Shown piece by piece: positions 24,230-29,430 of a stretch of 29,430 nucleotides of DNA. The stretch spans positions 1 to 29,430 of IMG/VR virus record IMGVR_UViG_3300047562_002570; one strand, given 5' to 3'. The translations under genes were made by a program, and so were the position numbers. The DNA is from a virus. Each line of letters begins with the position of its first letter. The stretch's first letter is position 1. The notes beneath the pieces are model-generated. The model did no database searches, was not told the origin of the DNA, and worked only from the letters and a program-made list of their open reading frames with translations.

Positions 24230-25010
24230 CTGCTTTTTGATTTCCAGTCAATGATGTATAAAGTTCTCCTCTTACAATTGCCTCTGTTGGAGTTAAGTTT
24301 GCTGGTCTAAACACAACACCTCCAGAAGGGACAGATCCTGGAGACATTGGAACTCTGTTTTGTGCAGGAGGACTTGAAACTGGATCTCTATTTTCAGAAG
24401 TATTATTAAAAACAGATATACTTGTAGTTTTTCCACAAATATAGCGATCATATTCAAAAGTTGCTGCAACTTTTAAAACGTCAGAAGTTCCATAAGAAAT
24501 AGGAATACTTGAAATTGCAACAGGAAACAAACCTCTAAAAGTGTATTCAATTTCACGATTATAATCTCTATCAAATTTTACAATTTTAGTTTGATTTGAT
24601 TTATAAGAGGAAGGGTATTGCATTCGAATGAAATAATCATTTGAAGTTGGACTTGATGCGGATCCACTTGAAATGTAATCCATCCAGTGCTCTAATAGTT
24701 TTAAAGTATTATAATTACTATCAACATAAAATTCAAGACCTATATTAGTGTAAAGTCTTGTATGTGCTATTTTTTCTCTGACTCCAATAAAAGGTGAAAC
24801 TTCTGCGACACCAAAAGTAGATGTTGGTAAAGATGCGGAAAAACACAGTAATCCAAAATCACCACCAGTGAACAATGGATTGATACCTTTTGTCAGTAAA
24901 AAAGTTGATAATTCTAAAGGTAACCCACCAAATTTAACTTCATAGTGAGATGACTGTGCTAAATTTCCAAATAAAGATCTTACACTTGATATACTTCTGG
25001 GAAGTGGCAC
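24225..25010 (-). CDS. 54: Tail-tube initiator-like baseplate protein (gp54-like)
   Basis: 261 aa with a tail-tube-like fold signature: SSHYEVKFGGLP at the start, VREKIAHTRLYTNIGLEFYVDSNYNTLKLLEHWMDYI in the middle (strand then helix, as in gp19-type tube proteins), and FRGLFPVAISSIPISYGTSDVLKVAATFEYDRY near the end. The last is the typical closing part of tube proteins. T4 gp54 (320 aa) and gp19 (163 aa) share this fold; length and the neighbouring gp48, gp53 and hub genes favour gp54. It could alternatively be a tail-tube subunit. The C-terminal 50 residues are Pro/Ser-rich. It is the first gene of the long leftward block, behind a divergent late promoter. Confidence 0.58.
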   Translation of the reverse strand: MPLPRSISSVRSLFGNLAQSSHYEVKFGGLPLELSTFLLTKGINPLFTGGDFGLLCFSASLPTSTFGVAEVSPFIGVREKIAHTRLYTNIGLEFYVDSNYNTLKLLEHWMDYISSGSASSPTSNDYFIRMQYPSSYKSNQTKIVKFDRDYNREIEYTFRGLFPVAISSIPISYGTSDVLKVAATFEYDRYICGKTTSISVFNNTSENRDPVSSPPAQNRVPMSPGSVPSGGVVFRPANLTPTEAIVRGELYTSLTGNQKAV

Positions 25011-25018
25011 TCTAAATA
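25011..25018 (+). promoter_or_regulatory. Late promoter box (TCTAAATA), rightward
   Basis: TCTAAATA on the plus strand begins immediately next to the start codon of the leftward gp54-like gene and lies 32 nt upstream of the gp4 ATG at 25051. It mirrors the leftward box at 25044-25051. Confidence 0.5.
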
Positions 25019-25043
25019 CCTATATTCGATATTTTATTATAAT

Positions 25044-25051
25044 TATTTAGA
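25044..25051 (-). promoter_or_regulatory. Late promoter box (TCTAAATA), leftward
   Basis: TCTAAATA on the minus strand touches the first base of the gp4 start codon on the other strand and lies 33 nt upstream of the gp54-like ATG at 25010. Together with the box at 25011 it makes an interlocked divergent pair. Confidence 0.5.
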
Positions 25052-25488
25052 TGTCATATAAGGGAAAATATCAACCATCTTATCCTAAAAAATATAAAGG
25101 TGATCCCACAAATATTGTATACCGATCTTTGTGGGAACGAAAATTTATGGTTTATTGTGATCTAAATGAAAACATTCTTGAATGGGGATCAGAAGAGATT
25201 GCATTTCCTTATCGTTCCCCAATAGATGGAAAAATTCACAGATACTTTCCAGATTTTTATATAAAAGTTCGTGAGAATAGTGGAAAAATACAAAAGTATA
25301 TTATAGAAATAAAACCTAAAAAACAAACTATAGAACCAAAAGTTCAGAAAAAGAAAACAAAAGGATACATTTTTGAAGTAACTGAATGGGCAAGAAACCA
25401 AGCAAAATGGAAAGTTGCCCAAGAATTTTGTGAAGATCGTCAATGGAAGTTTAAAATTATCACAGAAGACGAGTTAGGTATCAAATAA
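25051..25488 (+). CDS. 4: Head completion protein gp4 (PD-(D/E)XK nuclease fold)
   Basis: 145 aa, close to the T4 gp4 size (150). It shows a TnsA-like nuclease pattern: IVYRSLWERKF with E29, FPDFYI with D68, and the ExK strand YIIEIKPKK with E86 and K88, then a helical end (WARNQAKWKVAQEFCEDRQW). In T4, gp4 is needed to complete filled heads before tails join. This is the first gene of the rightward block and overlaps the next gene in TAATG. No Shine-Dalgarno sequence is visible. The nuclease residues appear intact. Confidence 0.82.
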   Translation: MSYKGKYQPSYPKKYKGDPTNIVYRSLWERKFMVYCDLNENILEWGSEEIAFPYRSPIDGKIHRYFPDFYIKVRENSGKIQKYIIEIKPKKQTIEPKVQKKKTKGYIFEVTEWARNQAKWKVAQEFCEDRQWKFKIITEDELGIK

Positions 25489-26075
25489 TGGCACTTTCAG
25501 GATACGAAAAACCAAATCTTGAAGACTACAGTTTGGATCAATTGAAAGAAATTGCCACGACATATAGAATATCTCACCAATATACTAAAACTGGAGCAAC
25601 AAGTATAAGCTATAGTAGATTAAACAAAACTCAGTTAATCTACATCATAAAGTATGATCCAGATTATAAGAGAGCAGATCCAAAATCTAGATCTGGTGGT
25701 AGAGGAGGAGGAAAAAGATCACCAAATCGAATTGTGTCAGTTAGAAGAGACTTAGTTGGTACTGAAAGTCCTTCAGAATTGATGGATATGATTATAGAAA
25801 AGTTACAGGACACTGCAAAAGATAAAAGAGAAATTTCTGCTGGGAAATATTACACCTACATATATTATGCTAAAACACCAAATATTATTTACGATCGGTA
25901 TCCATTAATACTTGCATCTGAACCAACAGATTATGGTTTTTATGGATTTAATTATCACTGGGGAAAAATAAGACAATATACATTTCCAGAAGTTGCAAGC
26001 GATCTCTATGAAATAACAACTAATGAATTCAATACTCTTCGTGCTATTCCATATGCAGATTTTAGGCAAACTTAA
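25488..26075 (+). CDS. Possible DNA-end protector (gp2-like) structural protein
   Basis: 195 aa. The N-terminus (EDYSLDQLKEIATTYRI...SRLNKTQLIYIIK, about 12-55) resembles a SAP/Rho-N-type helical nucleic-acid-binding module. A basic Gly/Arg linker follows (RSGGRGGGKRSPNRI). The C-terminal part has GKYYTYIYYAKTPNIIYDRYPLIL and YGFYGFNYHW, a pattern I associate with phage proteins annotated as minor virion or DNA-end-protector proteins. In T4, genes 2, 4 and 53 are close together, which supports the idea, but the gene is shorter than T4 gene 2 (274 aa). The call is tentative. It is translationally coupled to gp4 (TAATG). Confidence 0.45.
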   Translation: MALSGYEKPNLEDYSLDQLKEIATTYRISHQYTKTGATSISYSRLNKTQLIYIIKYDPDYKRADPKSRSGGRGGGKRSPNRIVSVRRDLVGTESPSELMDMIIEKLQDTAKDKREISAGKYYTYIYYAKTPNIIYDRYPLILASEPTDYGFYGFNYHWGKIRQYTFPEVASDLYEITTNEFNTLRAIPYADFRQT

Positions 26076-26076
26076 A

Positions 26077-26084
26077 AATAAATA
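26077..26084 (+). promoter_or_regulatory. Late promoter box (AATAAATA) for gp48
   Basis: AATAAATA lies between the stop of the preceding gene (26075) and ATG 26098 and matches NATAAATA. The predicted start would leave a leader of only about 8 nt without a Shine-Dalgarno sequence. Confidence 0.5.
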
Positions 26085-26097
26085 GTTAAAAAAATAA

Positions 26098-26997
26098 ATG
26101 GCACAAATACTACGATACCCAAAAGCTAGTATTGGAAAAAATGATGATTTTTTACAAATCAAAGTTATAGAATATAAACCTCCAGGATTATCTGGACAAG
26201 GTGGAGCAATTAAGTTTGCATTGGGGACTACAGAACAAGCATTGCAAGGAAGTCTTCAAAATCCAAAAAGTGTCATATTATTACCAATGCCACAGTCTGT
26301 TGCCGACTCAAACTCTGCAAATTGGGGTGAAAGTTCAGTAAACGCTCTTATGGCTGCTGGTTTGCAAGCAGGAACAAATACAATCAATAGTGGAGATTTT
26401 CTTGGTGGTGCTATGAAGGCTGGTTCAGCAATATTTAATCAATTTCAAGGAGCGTTCACTCAAGGGACGGGACAAAAAGCAGCATCTACAGTATTTTCTA
26501 AATTAGCGTTACAAGCACTAACAGGACAATCTCCAGAAGCAAACCCACTAATTTCTAGAGAAACTGGAGCAGTGGTAAATCAAAACGTTGAAATGTTATT
26601 TCAAGGAGTGAACATACGACCAGGATTTCAATTTTCTTTTGATTTAATTCCAAGATCAAAAGAAGAATCTGAAGAAATAAAAACTATTATTAGAACTTTT
26701 AAGCAAGAAATGACACCTAGAAGAGGAACTACAGGTGCTCAAGGTGGAGGATTTTTTGTTAAATCGCCAAATGTTTTTCAAATTGAATACAGAACAGGAT
26801 CAAAACCACACCCATTTTTGAATAAGTTTAAACCATGTGCTCTTACTAACATGAATGTAAATTATGCTGGTTCTGGACAATATTCAACTTTTACTGATGC
26901 AACTCCAGTTCATATGCAATTAACTCTACAATTTCAAGAGTTATCTCCAATTTATGCAGAAGATTATGAAAAAGTTAAAGAAGGAGTTGGATACTAA
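26098..26997 (+). CDS. 48: Baseplate tail-tube cap protein gp48
   Basis: 299 aa (T4 gp48 has 364). Recognisable parts are VVNQNVEMLFQGVNIRPGFQFSFDLIPRSKEESEEIKTII, then PNVFQIEYRTG, LNKFKPCALTNMNVNYAGSGQYSTF and PVHMQLTLQFQELSPIYAEDY. This is the conserved C-terminal tube-like domain of gp48. The middle (about 80-155) is Ala/Gly-rich and helical. In T4, gp48 sits on the gp27-gp5 hub, and gp54 then starts the tail tube on it; all these partners are in this window. It overlaps gp53 as TAATG. Confidence 0.82.
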   Translation: MAQILRYPKASIGKNDDFLQIKVIEYKPPGLSGQGGAIKFALGTTEQALQGSLQNPKSVILLPMPQSVADSNSANWGESSVNALMAAGLQAGTNTINSGDFLGGAMKAGSAIFNQFQGAFTQGTGQKAASTVFSKLALQALTGQSPEANPLISRETGAVVNQNVEMLFQGVNIRPGFQFSFDLIPRSKEESEEIKTIIRTFKQEMTPRRGTTGAQGGGFFVKSPNVFQIEYRTGSKPHPFLNKFKPCALTNMNVNYAGSGQYSTFTDATPVHMQLTLQFQELSPIYAEDYEKVKEGVGY

Positions 26998-27896
26998 TGT
27001 CTTATTTCAGAGAACTTCCAAACGTACAATATCAATCTTTTCTTTCGGACAAACAATCTTCTCAAGATTATTTACTTGTCAAAAATATTTTTAGAAGAGC
27101 AAAAATAAGAGATGATTTGCAAAATGTGTTTACTTTGTTTAACAAATATCAAATTATAGATGGAACAAGACCTGAGTTAGTTGCTGAAGAAATTTATGGA
27201 AGTGTAGAATATGATTGGGTAGTGATCATCAGTGCTGGAATTACTAATTTAAATGACCAATGGCCTTTATCAAATAAAGACTTATATAATTTTTGTAAGA
27301 AAAAATATGGAAGTGATTCAGAATTAAATCAAATACATCACTACGAAACAACAGAAATAAAAGATAGTAAAGGGAGATTAATTTTACCAGCGAATAATAT
27401 CGTAAATTCCAACTTTAGAGTTTCATACTATGACAATGGTTTTCTTTATACAAATAATCAAGATTTAATAACTTATACCAAAAGAACAATTTTTAGTGAT
27501 CCAAGTGGAACAAATACAGTTAGAATATCTGTAAAACAAAATGATATTGTTCCTGGTGATACTTTATTAAATAATGGTGTTTACATTACAATTTCAGAAG
27601 TAAATAAAACAAATATAAAATTAGAATCTCCAATCACTGCAAATATTACTGCAAATGATATATTAACATTCCGAAAAAGTTCAGTTTCAATAATTCCAAA
27701 TCCAATAATTGGAGTTACTAATTATGAATACGAAACGATAAAAAATAATGATAAAAGTTTAATTTACTTACTAAAACCACAGTATCTCCAAACTATTTTA
27801 AAAGATATAAGAAGAGAATTATTTTATGATGAATCTTCTCAATATATTGATCAACAAACTATTAAAACTGAAAACACTTATAATAGTTTACCATAA
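26997..27896 (+). CDS. 53: Baseplate wedge protein gp53
   Basis: 299 aa, longer than T4 gp53 (196). The N-terminal half matches gp53: MSYFRELPNVQYQS, DYLLVKNIFRRAKIRDDL, ELVAEEIYGSVEYDWVVIISAGI and NDQWPLSNKDLYNF. The extra length is a beta-rich insert (about 155-235), and the C-terminus returns to helix (YLLKPQYLQTILKDIRREL). gp53 ties the six wedges to the hub in T4. The 3' end overlaps the convergent Mom-like gene by 9 nt, and the stop codon lies in a palindrome at 27893-27913. Confidence 0.8.
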   Translation: MSYFRELPNVQYQSFLSDKQSSQDYLLVKNIFRRAKIRDDLQNVFTLFNKYQIIDGTRPELVAEEIYGSVEYDWVVIISAGITNLNDQWPLSNKDLYNFCKKKYGSDSELNQIHHYETTEIKDSKGRLILPANNIVNSNFRVSYYDNGFLYTNNQDLITYTKRTIFSDPSGTNTVRISVKQNDIVPGDTLLNNGVYITISEVNKTNIKLESPITANITANDILTFRKSSVSIIPNPIIGVTNYEYETIKNNDKSLIYLLKPQYLQTILKDIRRELFYDESSQYIDQQTIKTENTYNSLP

Positions 27897-28475
27897 AAGT
27901 TCTAGACTTTTATCAAATATCATCACATATCGGTGTTTGCGAGAGCGTTCTTTCCATTCTCCTGCAACACCTTTAACTTTGCCTCTAGAATGTTTAGTTC
28001 CGTCTGCATAATAGAAATCTTTCTTTGGGTCTGAAAGTCCACAATATTTAAAATTACAAGCGCGATAGATTGTGCCAGAATGAAAATCACTATCAGCGTA
28101 AGAGATGATTGCTTTAACTTCAGTATCTTTTCGTAACTGTCTAATCGCTTTTGAAACAAACCAAGAAGTGATATTATACTCGCTCTGTTGAGTTTGTGGA
28201 TGAATACAGAGTCTTGAGAGTTCGAAGAGTCCTTGTTGTTCATTTCTTTCTAATCCAAATGCTCCTTGTGCAACTTCGGGAACAGGGAGACCTGTGAAAA
28301 CGCAGACTCCCTGAATACCACCAATATTCAATGGGCAAAAATCGTTACCCTTGTAAAGACCATAATTAAAACCAGATTTAAATCCTTTAGAAATGTCTTT
28401 GAGATAATGAAACCGCAGAAGTAACTCTGCGGCTTCGGATTTACTTACACGATCAATGTAGTAATCTTTTTTCAA
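27888..28475 (-). CDS. Mom-like acyltransferase (putative DNA adenine modification)
   Basis: 195 aa. The pattern matches the Mom-like branch of the GNAT acyltransferases: RFHYLKDISKGFKSGFNYGLY (H23, Y24), QGLFELSRLCIHP (residues 81-93), WFVSKAIRQLRK, SYADSDFHSGTIYRACNFKYCG (S125, D128, H132) and a basic end RSRKHRYVMIF. Mu Mom adds a carbamoylmethyl group to adenine N6 and protects DNA from restriction. The reading frame has no internal ATG near its start, so the TTG at 28475 is used; it overlaps the gp32 stop as TTGA behind a GAAGA site, meaning coupling to gp32. The family call is by motif; the substrate is inferred. Mom in Mu is tightly restricted; here the TTG start may keep expression low. 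Confidence 0.6.
   Translation of the reverse strand: MKKDYYIDRVSKSEAAELLLRFHYLKDISKGFKSGFNYGLYKGNDFCPLNIGGIQGVCVFTGLPVPEVAQGAFGLERNEQQGLFELSRLCIHPQTQQSEYNITSWFVSKAIRQLRKDTEVKAIISYADSDFHSGTIYRACNFKYCGLSDPKKDFYYADGTKHSRGKVKGVAGEWKERSRKHRYVMIFDKSLELLW
27893..27913. terminator. Palindrome at convergent gene ends, possible bidirectional terminator
   Basis: ATAAAAGT, loop TCTAG, ACTTTTAT gives an 8-bp stem with one G-C pair. It covers the stop of gp53 and the last codons of the Mom-like gene. The stem is weak and the T-run short, so strong termination is doubtful. Confidence 0.35.
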
Positions 28476-29389
28476 TCTTCAGCAAGACGTGCAAAGTAAC
28501 TGAGTGCATCATCGTCATCGTCCTCCACAGGTGCAGAAGCACGACGAGTGGGTTGAAGATTATTCAGTTCCGAACGAAGACCGTCATCAAGATCTCGAAC
28601 AGGACCACGAACATCATCTTCATCTTCAACCTCCTCATCAATCTGAGCAGATTTAGTTCCAAGAACAGAACTCAAACGCTTTTTCAGTTCTTCATAAGTC
28701 TTGAATTGGTCGGGAGAAACAAACTCAGCAAGAGAATACTGCTTCTTCCAGATTGCTTCCAGAGCATCATCATCGTCCAGCAGAGCATCAGGACGGGCAA
28801 ACTCACTGGAATCATAGTTACGATAACCAGCAACATTCTTTGCCTTCAGTTTAAAGTTTGCACCTTGCCAGAAGTCAAACGGATCGATTGGAGTTTCATC
28901 TTCAAACTCAGGTTGCATTGCTTCGGTGAGTTTGTCAAAGATCTTCTTACCATACTTGAAGAGAAAGACTTTACCTTCATTTTCAGGATTGGCAGGATCC
29001 TTCACCACATAGATGTTAGAAACGTAGGTCAGTTTGCGCTTTTGCTTACGTGCAACTTCTTTGCCTGCATCAGTTCCGTTGTTCCAGAGACCTGAATTGT
29101 GCTCACATACGGGGCATTTTTGATTGATCGACGTTAAGCAGTTATCAATTAACCAACCACCAGGACCTTGAAATGCATGAGAGTAGACTTTCACGAAAGG
29201 AAGATCTTCTCCATCAGGTGCGGGAAGAAAACGAATTACTGCATAACCATTACCAGATTTGTCGCAATCAAGTTTCCATACACGGTCATCAGAAGAACCG
29301 CTAGAAGTATTCATTTTTTCTACTTCTTTCACCAGTTTTTCGGTGAGAGAACCAAGTTTGGATTGTTTTTTAAGATCGGCAAATGCCAT
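28472..29389 (-). CDS. 32: Single-stranded DNA-binding protein gp32
   Basis: 305 aa (T4 gp32 has 301). The zinc site is present: H71, C84, C92 and C95 (YSHAF, IDNC, KCPVC). An N-terminal basic/helical segment (LKKQSKLGSLTEKL) fits the cooperativity domain, and the tail is very acidic (DEEVEDEDD near residue 255 and VEDDDDDAL near the end) for partner binding. gp32 coats ssDNA in replication, recombination and repair. The Shine-Dalgarno sequence CGAGG lies about 8 nt upstream of ATG 29389. The following Mom-like gene overlaps the stop. G+C is visibly higher than in the tail genes. Confidence 0.92.
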   Translation of the reverse strand: MAFADLKKQSKLGSLTEKLVKEVEKMNTSSGSSDDRVWKLDCDKSGNGYAVIRFLPAPDGEDLPFVKVYSHAFQGPGGWLIDNCLTSINQKCPVCEHNSGLWNNGTDAGKEVARKQKRKLTYVSNIYVVKDPANPENEGKVFLFKYGKKIFDKLTEAMQPEFEDETPIDPFDFWQGANFKLKAKNVAGYRNYDSSEFARPDALLDDDDALEAIWKKQYSLAEFVSPDQFKTYEELKKRLSSVLGTKSAQIDEEVEDEDDVRGPVRDLDDGLRSELNNLQPTRRASAPVEDDDDDALSYFARLAED

Positions 29390-29430
29390 TTGGATACCTC
29401 GGATAAATTGGATTCGGGGGATTACTCGGA
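29390..29430 (-). other. Leader of gp32 (partial)
   Basis: The last 41 bases contain the gp32 ribosome-binding site (CCGAGG) and C-rich upstream sequence. The promoter lies beyond the right edge. Confidence 0.4.

Noticed and set aside
27923-28243. 106-codon frame with a hydrophobic segment inside the Mom-like gene, on the same strand
   Set aside because: It is an alternative frame of a strongly motif-supported gene and has no ribosome site. It looked like a small membrane protein, but the evidence is only its hydrophobicity.

Overview
The window is a block of late structural genes from a T4-type myovirus, most likely one infecting marine or freshwater cyanobacteria or a related aquatic host such as SAR11. 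This rests on T4-like baseplate and tail genes (gp4, gp48, gp53, gp54, gp26, gp27, gp5), gp32, low G+C, collagen-like fibre proteins made of Gly-X-Gln triplets, and late-promoter boxes of the NATAAATA type. No host genes, integrase, insertion sequence or CRISPR array was seen. Homology calls are from recognising motifs by eye; no database search was run.

Layout, right to left. At the right edge (28472-29389, minus) is gp32, followed by a coupled Mom-like acyltransferase gene (27888-28475). They meet a plus-strand block tail to tail: gp4 (25051), a gp2-like protein (25488), gp48 (26098) and gp53 (26997). At 25011-25050 the direction flips through two interlocked divergent late promoters. From 25010 down to 3059 everything is minus-strand and tightly packed: gp54-like tube initiator, gp26-like chaperone with a probable -1 frameshift extension, two tape-measure/hub proteins (the second with a lysozyme domain), gp27, an OB-fold hub protein of gp5 type, a separate gp5-type beta-helix spike, then two collagen-like fibre proteins each followed by a small beta-sandwich protein, then two beta-propeller proteins, the larger with about 18 repeats.

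At 2490-3050 there is a small cassette unlike its surroundings: a near-perfect host-type sigma70 promoter, a 63-aa protein, a 54-aa orphan Phd/YefM-like antitoxin, a terminator-like hairpin, a second sigma70 promoter whose start site falls inside that hairpin, and a tRNA-Ile(UAU). Just past the tRNA, late promoters resume for a 100-aa protein and for a beta-helix structural protein that runs off the left edge.

The most striking observation is at 23452-23491. A canonical slippery heptamer (T TTT TTC), an 8-nt spacer and an 8-bp hairpin sit immediately before the stop codon of the gp26-like gene. A -1 shift there leads straight into a 58-codon frame that overlaps the start of the tape-measure gene, which is the G/GT tail-chaperone arrangement known from lambda-like phages. 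Second in interest are the domain dispersal of T4 gp5 over three neighbouring genes and the early cassette with its promoter inside a terminator.
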